DNA from: JBIOHJ01 sp044448905 | GTDB taxonomy: Bacteria > Bacteroidota > Bacteroidia > AKYH767-A > OLB10 | DNA length: 22,305 nt | Direction: 5' to 3' | Assembly (NCBI GenBank): GCA_044448905.1 | Contig: JBIOHJ010000048.1 | Coordinates: 1-22,305 of the forward strand | Shown: positions 1 through 9,076 of the stretch, one piece after another | Layout of the letters: every line of letters begins with the position of its first letter | How positions within the stretch are numbered: position 1 is the stretch's first letter | Position numbers and translations under genes: made by a program | Notes under the pieces: generated by a model | What the model saw: the letters and a program-made list of their open reading frames with translations, nothing else | What the model was told of the DNA's origin: nothing | Database searches by the model: none

Positions 1-873
1 CCCAACTACATAAGGGGTTATAAAATTATTGTCAATAAACTGCACCACCTGTGTTACTATGGCAACTCCTATCGCGTAGCTGATCTCGTCTTTGGTAAGC
101 AATGCCATGGTAATAGGCAGTATGCTTCCTATGAGCACGCCCACATACGGAATGATATTTAAAATTGAGGCAATCACGCCAAAGAGAATGGCATGATCGA
201 GGTCGAGCAGCAGGAAGCCCGTAGAATTTAAAACCGAAAGTATGAGCACATCAAGCATCAGCCCTTTGAGATATTTTTGAGAAACGGTAGAAATCTTCCG
301 GAGTATGTCCAGGTTTACTTCGGGGTTCCTGCTTTTGCTGACGAGTAAAATAAATTCTTTAAACTTCTCTTTATAATAGGTGAGGAAGAAAATATAAACT
401 GGTATAAGTGCAACGCTTGCAATGAATGATCCGGTTGCTGTAAAGACCCCCAATAAATATGTATCGCCCGACTGGGCTGTTTCCTGGAGCTTCTGGTCGA
501 GCCAGTGGCTTTGCGCGCGTTTTGTAATATTGAATTTGTGGTAAATAAACTGCTGGATGGATTCCCATTTTTCGCTTAATTGCTTTTTCAATGCGGGCAT
601 TTCTTCAGCAAAACTTTCAATTTGTGTGTACAGAAAATAAATGAGTCCACCGAAAACCGCAATGGCAAGCAGTATGCTGATGATGATTGCCACCCCACGC
701 GGAAACCTGAACTGAATTAATTTACGCGAAACAGGCATGAGCAAAAAAGTAAAGAATACGGCAATAGTGAACGGTATGAGAAACTCACGCGCCATGACCA
801 TTGCCAATACCACAAGAGCGAGCAGTAAAAGCTTTATGGTAGCCTTTACATAAAACGGGGTGTCGTTCCACAT
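1..873 (-). CDS. AI-2E/PerM family transporter, C-terminus cut by window edge
   Basis: Polytopic inner-membrane protein of the AI-2E (PerM, former UPF0118) family, whose members export autoinducer-2 or exchange ions. It reads open for 291 codons from the ATG at 873 to the left edge. It starts MWNDTPFYVK, with hydrophobic spans near residues 11-28, 31-48 and 61-82. A charged, amphipathic loop (about 83-145) follows, then a span near 148-172. The C-terminal half carries the family signature IIPYVGVLIG and, at the very edge, DNNFITPYVVG. Members are usually about 350 residues, so roughly 60 are missing. The substrate cannot be told from sequence; AI-2 export is only the family name. It diverges from the cupredoxin gene at 1048, with 174 AT-rich bases between. 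A near-consensus -7 box (TACTTTTA) lies just upstream of the start but has no clear -33 partner. Confidence 0.9.
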   Translation of the reverse strand, partial: MWNDTPFYVKATIKLLLLALVVLAMVMAREFLIPFTIAVFFTFLLMPVSRKLIQFRFPRGVAIIISILLAIAVFGGLIYFLYTQIESFAEEMPALKKQLSEKWESIQQFIYHKFNITKRAQSHWLDQKLQETAQSGDTYLLGVFTATGSFIASVALIPVYIFFLTYYKEKFKEFILLVSKSRNPEVNLDILRKISTVSQKYLKGLMLDVLILSVLNSTGFLLLDLDHAILFGVIASILNIIPYVGVLIGSILPITMALLTKDEISYAIGVAIVTQVVQFIDNNFITPYVVG

Positions 874-1047
874 AGGTTTTTAATTTAGTATGTAAAAGTA
901 CGGGAAATAGGAATTTGGTTTGAGGTTGAAAGCTTATGGTTATGAAAAATAATGTGTAAATTTGATATTATAATAAATAAACCAAAATATAATTCGGGCA
1001 TAAATTTTTTTTTACAGGATAATTAAAATATATAAAAATATAATCCA

Positions 1048-1428
1048 ATGAAAACAAAAATCAGATTACCAGGCAGGTGCCTGTTTACCGGCATATTTCT
1101 TACAGCAGCAATCAGCTTATTCAGCGGTTGCAGTAAAGATGATGATGGTTATGGTTCCGGCTCAGGAGGCTCAGGCAGCCCGGGTGCAAATGAGGTGTGG
1201 ATGCAAAGCAACGCTTTTACCCCGGGTACGCGTACGGTAACCGTGAATACAACGGTGACATGGACCAACAAGGATGGAGCTGCACATACAGTAACCAGCA
1301 GTTCGTTTACGGGCAGTGGTAATATTGCAAGCGGAGGAACTTTCAACCATACGTTTACTGCAGCAGGCACTTATGATTACCACTGTGCATTGCATTCCAA
1401 TATGAATGGCAAAGTGATTGTGCAATAA
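1048..1428 (+). CDS. Cupredoxin (plastocyanin-like) lipoprotein, probably surface-exposed
   Basis: Small type 1 copper protein of 126 residues. The N-terminus is a lipoprotein signal: basic start, hydrophobic stretch 12-26 and lipobox LFSGC with Cys28 as the lipidated residue. Ser-Lys-Asp-Asp-Asp follows, matching the acidic export signal that sends Bacteroidota lipoproteins to the cell surface. A Gly/Ser linker (about 34-47) leads to a beta-sandwich. Predicted copper ligands are His80 (AAHTV) and the loop Cys113-x2-His116-x2-Met119 (YHCALHSNM), the short-loop version common in bacterial cupredoxin-domain proteins. The likely role is electron transfer or copper binding at the outer membrane; the partner is unknown. 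The gene stands alone and converges on the giant T9SS gene. The start is the only in-frame ATG giving a full signal peptide. Confidence 0.88.
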   Translation: MKTKIRLPGRCLFTGIFLTAAISLFSGCSKDDDGYGSGSGGSGSPGANEVWMQSNAFTPGTRTVTVNTTVTWTNKDGAAHTVTSSSFTGSGNIASGGTFNHTFTAAGTYDYHCALHSNMNGKVIVQ

Positions 1429-1469
1429 ATAAAGCTGAACAGATTTTTTTAAGAAAGAATGTACTTACA

Positions 1470-1492
1470 GTGAAAATAAAAAATATTTTCAC
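1470..1492. terminator. Small hairpin between convergent genes
   Basis: An 8-bp perfect inverted repeat (GTGAAAAT / ATTTTCAC) with a 7-nt A-rich loop lies between the cupredoxin stop and the end of the giant minus-strand gene, overlapping that gene's stop codon. It is AT-rich and has no strong T-tract, so a role in ending transcription from either side is only possible. Confidence 0.3.
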
Positions 1493-4400
1493 CTCGCAAT
1501 TACAATTTTCCCAGTGCTGCTTTCATTTTTTATACCGGAGATGGTGTAAGCATAAACGCCTTCGGCAAAACCTGAAATATTTATTTCTACCCTGTCTTTA
1601 AAGCGCCTTTGGGTTACAACTTTTCCATTCATGTCAGTAATGCTTAATTGCAATGAATGCTTTGATGAAGAGATGAACTGGAGAATTTCGGAAGCAGGAT
1701 TGGGAAAAACAATCACTTCATTCAATGAATTCAGCTCAACAACATTTGTAAATACAAAACACAATGTGTTGGAAGCTGTGCTGCATCCGTTTGAATCGGA
1801 AACAAGTAACGTGTAGCAGCCATCCGAAACTGAAGTAAGCAATGGCTGGTTTGCACCCGGAATTATTTGGTTGTTGAGCAGCCACTGGTAAGAATAATTG
1901 CTTCCTGTTATTGACGAAAAAATCGTATCGTTCAAATACGTTATCTGTGGTTGCGGGGGTTCAACCGGGCAGCAATGGATTATGGTGATATCAATAGTTT
2001 CGGAAGTATCAGAACAATTTGGCGAATTACATACAAAAACATAAATTCCGGTATGCCAAACATTTAAAAACGTATTGGTGCTTACAATAACCGGTGGCTG
2101 CTGCGAAATATCAATCCATTGCGGGCTTCCCATACAATTTGGTCCATAAAGAAAATGCAGAATGGTATCACACAATTCATAACATCCGGTAATCATGCCG
2201 CTGAAATCGAGAGGAGGGTTTATGGTAATTGAATTGCTTTGGGCTGAACATCCAGCGCTGTCGGTTGCAATAACAGAGTAATTCCCCTGCAGCGTAACAT
2301 TAATCTGGGGATTGTTTATATTATCATAATTAATTATTTGCCCGTTGCTCCACAGGTAAATTCCGTTGGTAAACGGATTGGTAACTTGAAGAAGCGTATT
2401 GTTCCCCGCACATAAATATCCTGAGGGTGTTGATATGATGACCGGATCAGCAGGGTTGTCATATATAGTTACAGTCAGCGTGTCGGAAGTGTCTTTACAA
2501 CTATTCGTATTGTCGGTTTCAATTAAATAGAGCAAATACGTGCCGGGCGGAGTTGTATAAGGATAATTAAAACTACCCGTTGTTGAGACAATTTGGTTGG
2601 AAGGCAGCTCATGCCATTCATAACCAAGCGATGTGCCGCCAGAAGCATCCAGGTAAACCCCGTTTCCCGCGCATACTTCATTAATTCCTTTTATGGACGC
2701 AACTGGGGGTTCTGAAATGTTCACTTCAACATCAGGTGTGGTATAAATGCAATTATTCGCATCGGTAACTTCAACAAAATAATTTCCTGTAACGGATGGC
2801 ACAAATGTTTGCAGAATTGTGCTGTCGTTCCAGAGATAGGACACACCGGCTGGTGCAGTCAGCACAATCGCATCATAGCTGCACTGATTAAGGGGACCGG
2901 GCGGAGTAATAATTCCCGGGGTAGGAGAGGGGTTTACAAAAAGATTTTGCGAAACTGTATCGCGGCAGCCTTTTGAATCGGTAACCATCAGCACAGCCGT
3001 AAAATTACCGCTTGCATCGTATGCCCTCACCGGGTCGAGATTAAGTGAAGAAATACCATCGCCAAAATTCCATTGCCAGTCAATTAATGGTGATGCACCA
3101 TTATTAGTTAATGTAAATTGAACGGGAGTCAGCTGGCAGGTTGGGGATGGATTCAATGTAAACGAAACTGAAGCGCCCGGAATATCCACTGTGTGTGTGC
3201 TCACTGTAGTGCAGGTTGCATAGGTAATAGTAAGGGTAACAGTATAGGTACCCGCATTCTGATAAACATGCTGCGGATTTTCCAGTAAGGATGAATTGCT
3301 GTCGCCAAAATTCCATGTGTATGAACTCACAGTGGTTCCGGGTAGAGTCAGAGAGAGATTTATAAACTGTGTCGGTAATCCTGCACATGCGGGTTCAAAA
3401 TCAAAATCGCACGAACCGAGAACAGTTGCTAAAGCGGTGTCACCGATTCCACAATTTGGAGGAGGAGGAGTGAGATTTACTACTGTTCCGCTATAAACAA
3501 CTACATAATACCCGGGCTTAGAATACAGGTGTGTGGGATTGGTAAGTGATGAAAAATTATTTGCTCCGCTGGCGGGGTCATCAAAATTCCATAATGCGCC
3601 CGTTACACCAGCTGAGGCAAATCCTGAAAACAAAATAGGGTTGCAGTTATCATTCATAACACTTGCTGAAATAAATTCTGATGATGTGCAGGTTGAAGGA
3701 ACACAAGGCTGCGAGGAAACGGGGAACCCATCCGATACTGATGTGCAGCCAAACGTGTTTGTAATCAGCACCTGGTAAAAGCCGGTTTGTGTGGAGTTAA
3801 GCACAGGTGATGTTGCGGCCGGAATGGCAACACTGTTGTTAAGCCATTGATACGAATAACCCGGGTTAGTAGCTGCATATAAAGTTACATTTACCGGGGT
3901 TGGAATGCAAAAAATATTTGGTGATGGTGAAGTTAAAATTGCTTCGGGCGATGGGTTTTCTGTTACATAAAAGCTCAGCAGCGACCGGCATGAATTAGCA
4001 TCTAAAGTTGTCAGGGAATAATTTCCGCCATTAGCGAGTGTTATATTTTGTGCCGTGCCAATTAAACTATTCAGCGAATCTTTCCACTGGTAAGAAGAGG
4101 CTGCTGATGAAACAATGTTTAAAGTATTTCCCGAACAGAATACCGGGACAGGAGGAACGATTGAAGCATTCGCAACAGAAGTAACCAAAGTATTTTTTGA
4201 TGCATTCACAGCGGTGCAATGTTTCAACGTGCATTGTACTGCGGCTGTTCCGGCAGCATTGTGAAACTCCACTTCAATTTGCTTGGTGCCCTGCCCGCTT
4301 TTTATGGAAGCAAGAGAAGATGTCACCGACCATTCGTAATATGCAGCGGGCATATCAGGAACTGTAATGCTGTAATTATAAACTCCATTCACACAAGCTG

Positions 4401-6522
4401 TTGAAGGACCGTTAATGCTTGCCGAAGTAACTTCATTTACCGTATAGAAAACAGTATCGCTCTTGCAGTTGTTTCCATCCACATCCTGCTGGATGCAATA
4501 TAATTTGTGAGGGGGCGAACCCGACCAGCTTACATTACAGCTTATTTTATCTACACCCGAAGCACTTAAGACTGTTCCGCCTGTTGTACCCCAAACAAGG
4601 TAATGATCTGGCAAGGCACCATAGGCAGTATATGTATATGCATTCCCCAAACAAATATCCGAAGACCCTGAAATAGAATCTATAGGTGCCGTTGTTACAC
4701 AATGAATTTTAAAAGTGTCGGGCAGTTCACAAAAAAGTGCCGCACTCACAGGCAAAGCATAAACTGAATAATATCCCGTATCAGGACATAAAAAATGAAT
4801 AAATCCGCCATTAATAAAAGTTTGCGTTGAAATAATTCCTGAAGGATTCACAATCGTGTAATTAAACTGGCCGGAATATCCTGTCAAAAAAGCGAAAACC
4901 GATGCGGAGTCATTTTTACAAACTTTATTATTTCCATTTATAGAGATTTGCTGTGCAACAACAATTTGCATTGCGCCATTTCCTGTACATCCCAAAAAAG
5001 TATTCTGATAATTCACGGTAAGCGAACAATTAAGAGCCTGGTAAGAAAATTCAATAGTTATTTCATGTGTACCATTTCCTGAAATGGTTCCGGCATTCGA
5101 GGGAGAAAGATTCCATGAGTAATTTGTTCCCGGTACAAACGGAACTGAATAGGTATAGCCCTGGTACGTACACACGGTGTCTCGTCCGCTGATTCCCGAA
5201 TTACTTGCTATAACAGGAATATTTAAATAGGCTGTATCGGTACATGTTCCAAGACAATTCCCCACACCAAGTGTAACCAGCCCGTTACCCGAAGTGTTAT
5301 TCCACACTACCTGTATATTATTGCTGTATGGCTGTGATGAAATTATTGTTCCGCCTGTTACGCTCCAATAATAATTATTGCAAACAGCGGATGTTGAATA
5401 AACAGCGGTATCCCCTTCGCAAACAAGTGAGCGGCATTGTATATCAGGTCCTGTAGTATTTGTAACGTTTACAACAAATGAATCAACTGCAATGCAACCG
5501 CAATCAGTGGAAGCTTCAAAATAAATGGTATATGTTCCGGCATAGGGATACGTATGCGAAACATCCAGTGCATTTGAAGTGTTTCCATCGCCAAAATCCC
5601 AGTGAAAATTACCGGCATTGGTTGTTTGATTCAAAAATGAAACCGACTGCCCTTTACAAATATTTATCTCGTGGTTTATTGCAGCAGGCGATGAAGTTAG
5701 ATTTATAAATGGTGAAGGTGTGACAGCATAAGTTTGAGAATGACTTTGCTGGCTACCGTTTGCGAACGTTTCTATATACGAAATGCTCCCATTTGCATAA
5801 GCAGTTGTGATAGATTGCCAGGTAACAGTTACACTGTTATTATTTATTGTATGAATGGAATCACCGGTAAAACTCCATTGATAAGTGCTTCCAGTATGAA
5901 AAGGCGCTACATAAGTATAAGTTGCTCTTTCGCAAACGATGGGATACGAATTTGTATCGGGAATACAGCAGGGACTTTCGATAACTGCAAAGGTTGCTGT
6001 GGCTGAACACCCACATGCGTTATAAATGGTAGTCGTGTAATTTCCGGAAGAGCAAAGATTAGTTAAATCTTGAGTTGTTTCACCTGTTGACCATATATAA
6101 GCAAATGGAGGACAAGCACCAGCAACTGAAATATATATTGATGCGCAATTACCTCCGCAGACATCCAGGTTCAAGCTATCGGGATAAATAAAAATTAAAC
6201 TTAAAGCAGTAGTAAACATTGTATCAAGAGTACAGCCTGCAGAATCTACGATATGTAAAAAATGTGTACCTCCGCATAAGTTGTTAAAAATCGGAGGCAT
6301 CGAAACGGAATATAAGCCAATAAAAGCCCCGTCAATATTAACCTCATAAGGATATGCAGCATTTGTAATATCAAAAACAAGAGTGCCGGTACAATTACTG
6401 TCACACGAAGGAGTAGTAAAAAAGGGAACTATGGGCCCAAAAAATAAATTACACTGTGCATTTGTTTTTTGCATGGGTGCTGTAAGCAGCAAAAGCAAAA
6501 CAATTTTTCTGATGTGTTTCAT
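1489..6522 (-). CDS. Giant T9SS-secreted PKD/Ig-like repeat protein
   Basis: Extracellular protein of 1677 residues, probably an adhesin-like or structural cell-surface product. A Sec signal peptide spans 1-22 (basic start, Leu-rich core, cleavage after NA before Gln23). Next come SprB-like segments (about 25-185) and five PKD-like modules starting near 194, 365, 450, 622 and 709. Each of these begins with a Cys and contains an aromatic-Trp pair. A classical PKD domain lies near 270-352 (WDFGDG). Ig-like YQW...GC modules lie near 790-920. PKD-type domains sit near 977 (WNFDDP), 1069 (WNFGDS) and 1151 (WNFGDG), then more Ig-like modules, the last near 1544. The final 80 residues are a type A T9SS sorting domain: VFPNPASE, ITDMNGK, GVYAYTISG, end KIVIAR. 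There is no enzymatic domain and it is Cys-rich throughout. It has its own promoter upstream. Confidence 0.9.
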   Translation of the reverse strand: MKHIRKIVLLLLLTAPMQKTNAQCNLFFGPIVPFFTTPSCDSNCTGTLVFDITNAAYPYEVNIDGAFIGLYSVSMPPIFNNLCGGTHFLHIVDSAGCTLDTMFTTALSLIFIYPDSLNLDVCGGNCASIYISVAGACPPFAYIWSTGETTQDLTNLCSSGNYTTTIYNACGCSATATFAVIESPCCIPDTNSYPIVCERATYTYVAPFHTGSTYQWSFTGDSIHTINNNSVTVTWQSITTAYANGSISYIETFANGSQQSHSQTYAVTPSPFINLTSSPAAINHEINICKGQSVSFLNQTTNAGNFHWDFGDGNTSNALDVSHTYPYAGTYTIYFEASTDCGCIAVDSFVVNVTNTTGPDIQCRSLVCEGDTAVYSTSAVCNNYYWSVTGGTIISSQPYSNNIQVVWNNTSGNGLVTLGVGNCLGTCTDTAYLNIPVIASNSGISGRDTVCTYQGYTYSVPFVPGTNYSWNLSPSNAGTISGNGTHEITIEFSYQALNCSLTVNYQNTFLGCTGNGAMQIVVAQQISINGNNKVCKNDSASVFAFLTGYSGQFNYTIVNPSGIISTQTFINGGFIHFLCPDTGYYSVYALPVSAALFCELPDTFKIHCVTTAPIDSISGSSDICLGNAYTYTAYGALPDHYLVWGTTGGTVLSASGVDKISCNVSWSGSPPHKLYCIQQDVDGNNCKSDTVFYTVNEVTSASINGPSTACVNGVYNYSITVPDMPAAYYEWSVTSSLASIKSGQGTKQIEVEFHNAAGTAAVQCTLKHCTAVNASKNTLVTSVANASIVPPVPVFCSGNTLNIVSSAASSYQWKDSLNSLIGTAQNITLANGGNYSLTTLDANSCRSLLSFYVTENPSPEAILTSPSPNIFCIPTPVNVTLYAATNPGYSYQWLNNSVAIPAATSPVLNSTQTGFYQVLITNTFGCTSVSDGFPVSSQPCVPSTCTSSEFISASVMNDNCNPILFSGFASAGVTGALWNFDDPASGANNFSSLTNPTHLYSKPGYYVVVYSGTVVNLTPPPPNCGIGDTALATVLGSCDFDFEPACAGLPTQFINLSLTLPGTTVSSYTWNFGDSNSSLLENPQHVYQNAGTYTVTLTITYATCTTVSTHTVDIPGASVSFTLNPSPTCQLTPVQFTLTNNGASPLIDWQWNFGDGISSLNLDPVRAYDASGNFTAVLMVTDSKGCRDTVSQNLFVNPSPTPGIITPPGPLNQCSYDAIVLTAPAGVSYLWNDSTILQTFVPSVTGNYFVEVTDANNCIYTTPDVEVNISEPPVASIKGINEVCAGNGVYLDASGGTSLGYEWHELPSNQIVSTTGSFNYPYTTPPGTYLLYLIETDNTNSCKDTSDTLTVTIYDNPADPVIISTPSGYLCAGNNTLLQVTNPFTNGIYLWSNGQIINYDNINNPQINVTLQGNYSVIATDSAGCSAQSNSITINPPLDFSGMITGCYELCDTILHFLYGPNCMGSPQWIDISQQPPVIVSTNTFLNVWHTGIYVFVCNSPNCSDTSETIDITIIHCCPVEPPQPQITYLNDTIFSSITGSNYSYQWLLNNQIIPGANQPLLTSVSDGCYTLLVSDSNGCSTASNTLCFVFTNVVELNSLNEVIVFPNPASEILQFISSSKHSLQLSITDMNGKVVTQRRFKDRVEINISGFAEGVYAYTISGIKNESSTGKIVIAR

Positions 6523-6568
6523 GACCTGGGGCTAAAAAAGAAATGTAATAGTATAAAATTTTTCAAGT

Positions 6569-6600
6569 CAAAAGTAAAGCAAGGTTTATTAATGCCCAAA
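6569..6600 (-). promoter_or_regulatory. Bacteroidota-type promoter of the giant T9SS gene
   Basis: On the minus strand, TTTG (6600-6597), a 20-nt spacer and TACTTTTG (6576-6569) fit the Bacteroidota housekeeping promoter (TTTG near -33, TAnnTTTG near -7). The predicted start of transcription is around 6563, giving a leader of about 40 nt before the ATG at 6522. This is the best promoter match in the window and indicates that the gene is transcribed separately from dnaN upstream. Confidence 0.6.
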
Positions 6601-6761
6601 TCAATTTATAAAAGATCTTACCTGCTCAACGCCAATTCCGGACGTAATTAAATTACATTGATTGGTCACGAAATGATGAAAAGGCGTTGCAGGGATAAAA
6701 ATATTAAAAGGGAGTGCTTTGCAGTTTGCAAGTGATTGTAGTAAAGAAATTTTTTTCAATT

Positions 6762-6782
6762 TGCTGAATTCTCAATTCAGCA
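6762..6782 (-). terminator. Hairpin overlapping the dnaN stop codon
   Basis: A 9-bp perfect stem (TGCTGAATT / AATTCAGCA) with a 3-nt loop includes the last two codons and stop codon of dnaN. On the minus strand it is followed by an A-rich rather than a T-rich run, so it is not a classical intrinsic terminator. It could protect the 3' end or mark the end of the gld-dnaN transcript. Confidence 0.35.
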
Positions 6783-7890
6783 TCACCGGCATCACAAGCA
6801 TTAAAATTTCTTCGCCTTTTATTTTGGAGTTGGCAGGGGTAATAATGCCGGCACGGTTTGGCAAAGAAAGCTCCATGTTTATCTCATCGGTAGCGAGGTT
6901 GGCGAGCATGTCAATCATAAAACGCGCGTTAAAAGCAATTTCCATATCGTTGCCTTTATAATCGCAGGCAAGGCGTTCGGTAGCTTCGTTGCTATAATCA
7001 ACATCTTCAGCCGATACATGCATTTCGCTTCCGGCAATTTTAAATTTTACCTGGTAGGTAGTTTTATTCGAAAAAATAGAAACCCGCCTGATGGAATTTA
7101 AAAATGCCTGCCGGTCAACAGTGAGCTTGTTGGGGTTCTCGAGCGGAATAACGGCTTCATAATTGGGATAGCGCCCGTCAATGAGGCGGCAAATAAGATT
7201 CATATTATCAAAACTGAAAAAAGCATTGGCTTCGTTATAATCAATTTTTACTTTTACGGTTTCGGAGGGCAACGAGGTTTTTAAAAGATGCAGCGGCTTT
7301 TTCGGAATAATAAATGAAGCGGTATTATTTGATTTGGTGTCATTCCTGCGGTAGCGCACCAGCCGGTGTGCATCGGTAGCCACAAACGTTATATTGTCTT
7401 CGCTGAGCTGGCAAAATACGCCTGACATTACGGGGCGTAAATCATCATTTCCGGTTGCAAAAACGGTTTTGTTAATAGCTTCGGCTAATACATCGGATGG
7501 TAATTCAATGCTAGAGCTTTTTTCGACCACCGGGACTTTCGGAAATTCTTCTCCATCCTGCCCCGTGAGCTTATACTTTCCGAAATCGGAACTCATTTCA
7601 ACCTGGAAGCTTTTTTCTTTTATGGAAAAAGTAAGGGGTTGTTCGGGAAATGTTTTTAATGTTTCGAGCAATATGCGTGCAGGTATTGCAATCTTTCCCG
7701 ATTCTTTCGATTCCACTTTAATCCGTGTGGTTATGGTAGTTTCCAGGTCAGAACCTGATATGGTGAGGTCACCGTTTTTAATTTCAAAAAGAAAATTATC
7801 GAGGATTGGCAGCGGTGTGTTGGCATTAAGAACTCCGCTTATAGCATGCAACTGTTTTAGTAAAGCTGAACTGGATACAATAAATTTCAT
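6772..7890 (-). CDS. dnaN: DNA polymerase III beta subunit (sliding clamp)
   Basis: Beta clamp of 372 residues, the normal length. It forms a ring dimer around DNA and tethers the replicative polymerase and other clamp-binding proteins. The N-terminus MKFIVSSSALLKQLHAISGVL and the segment NTPLPILDNFLFEI are typical of DnaN domain 1. KLTGQDGEEFP, FVATDAHRLV and LIDGRYPNYEAVIP are the conserved inter-domain motifs, and the chain ends LMLVMPVMLN, the usual C-terminal strand next to the clamp-binding pocket. It is the last gene of the minus-strand run gldF-gldG-DUF4340-dnaN, 112 nt after the DUF4340 stop. A consensus -7 box in that gap suggests it also has its own promoter. It is not next to dnaA or an origin here. 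Confidence 0.97.
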   Translation of the reverse strand: MKFIVSSSALLKQLHAISGVLNANTPLPILDNFLFEIKNGDLTISGSDLETTITTRIKVESKESGKIAIPARILLETLKTFPEQPLTFSIKEKSFQVEMSSDFGKYKLTGQDGEEFPKVPVVEKSSSIELPSDVLAEAINKTVFATGNDDLRPVMSGVFCQLSEDNITFVATDAHRLVRYRRNDTKSNNTASFIIPKKPLHLLKTSLPSETVKVKIDYNEANAFFSFDNMNLICRLIDGRYPNYEAVIPLENPNKLTVDRQAFLNSIRRVSIFSNKTTYQVKFKIAGSEMHVSAEDVDYSNEATERLACDYKGNDMEIAFNARFMIDMLANLATDEINMELSLPNRAGIITPANSKIKGEEILMLVMPVMLN

Positions 7891-7938
7891 TAGTCGGGTT
7901 AATTAGGGTAGTGAAGAGAAAATAATAATTAGTGACGA

Positions 7939-7946
7939 CAAACGTA
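7939..7946 (-). promoter_or_regulatory. Putative -7 box for dnaN
   Basis: TACGTTTG on the minus strand matches the Bacteroidota TAnnTTTG -7 element exactly and lies 49 nt before the dnaN ATG. No TTTG sits at the usual -33 distance, so this is half a promoter by sequence. Confidence 0.4.
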
Positions 7947-8002
7947 CATGATTTTTTCAAAATCTCATAGGCTTGTTAAAAAAATATACGGTGATTTTCA
8001 AT

Positions 8003-9043
8003 TTATTGTTTTGCCGACTGTTTAACGGGTTGTGAAACAAAATCGGCAGGCTGGCGGAACAATTTATTGAAAACATAATACTGCACATTTACTATGGGGG
8101 TATCATCATCAATTAAGCCATACATATAATCCGGATCATAAAAAGGAATTTCGTTAGAAGAAAATGATTGCATTGTTTTGCTTTTTTCGGTAATTGGCAT
8201 GCGATAAAAAACAATTTTCCGTTTTGCATTTTTATTATCCGTTACAGTTATTGCCCTGTATGGATTTGATTTTTTTATTGAATCGATCTGAAAATTATTA
8301 AGTCCGTGTGCTTCACTCTCATAATTTATATTTTGAAATTGCGATAAGTAGCTCATTATTTTATTCTGATCGGCAAATGGTACCGGTTGATTGCCGGGGT
8401 AGCCTGCAAGTGTGAATGACTGGTTGCTTTGTTTTGTAATAATAAAAGAAGAAGAGTCTTCGAAGCTTTCTGAAATTACAGAATTGATTTCCTGTTCATT
8501 TAAGTTAAACACACTATGCATTTTCCAGTCCTGGTACCTGACAATAAAACGGGTGGTTAGATACCCATTAAATCCCGGTATGTGAATTACAAACGGCTTG
8601 GAAGAATTTTCGATATACATAAACGTTCCTAACTGGTCTTCGGTAGCCGATCCTACATAAATGACTTTGGTGAGCTTATTATTTTGATAAATCTCAGTTT
8701 TAATTCCTTTTGCGGCAATATGCTTCATAATAGTATTGTATGCAGCTTTTGCAACCGGGCTTCGCACTTCCATATTTTTCAGTGTAAAAAGCAGCATGTT
8801 TATCGCGTCATTACGCGCCACGAATTTTTCGTTCACCAGCCATTTGCCCGGAGCTTCCTTGGTAACGGTAACCTGGTTCCCAAATTTATCAGCAAGGAAA
8901 ATTTTAGTAACCGAACCGGTATCTTCAACGGAGAAATTGCTCAACTCTTCGCGGATCGTTCCTTTGCGTTGGGTGATGATAAGATATGCAGCAAGTGCTA
9001 ACAGCATTATGCTGAAGAGAAGAGTGAATTTATTATTTTTCAT
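8003..9043 (-). CDS. DUF4340 protein linked to the gld genes
   Basis: Protein of 346 residues with one N-terminal membrane anchor (about 6-23, after MKNNK) and a soluble remainder, presumably in the periplasm. The body has the DUF4340 pattern: alternating strands with VTKIFLADKFGNQVTV, GKWLVNEKFVARNDAINMLLFTLKNM, IYVGSATEDQLGTFMYIE and FIVRYQDWKMHSVFNL. It starts 33 nt after gldG, so it is almost certainly co-transcribed with gldF and gldG. The location next to GldG, itself a periplasmic auxiliary protein, suggests an accessory part of the same ABC system. That function is inferred from position, not known from the family. Confidence 0.82.
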   Translation of the reverse strand: MKNNKFTLLFSIMLLALAAYLIITQRKGTIREELSNFSVEDTGSVTKIFLADKFGNQVTVTKEAPGKWLVNEKFVARNDAINMLLFTLKNMEVRSPVAKAAYNTIMKHIAAKGIKTEIYQNNKLTKVIYVGSATEDQLGTFMYIENSSKPFVIHIPGFNGYLTTRFIVRYQDWKMHSVFNLNEQEINSVISESFEDSSSFIITKQSNQSFTLAGYPGNQPVPFADQNKIMSYLSQFQNINYESEAHGLNNFQIDSIKKSNPYRAITVTDNKNAKRKIVFYRMPITEKSKTMQSFSSNEIPFYDPDYMYGLIDDDTPIVNVQYYVFNKLFRQPADFVSQPVKQSAKQ

Positions 9044-9076
9044 TTAGTTCTGAATTTAAAAGTGTAATCGAAACGG

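Noticed and set aside
371..568. 65-residue minus-strand frame
   Set aside because: Out-of-frame within the AI-2E transporter gene.
7394..7906. 170-residue plus-strand frame
   Set aside because: Shadow of dnaN; the minus-strand protein is a certain match.
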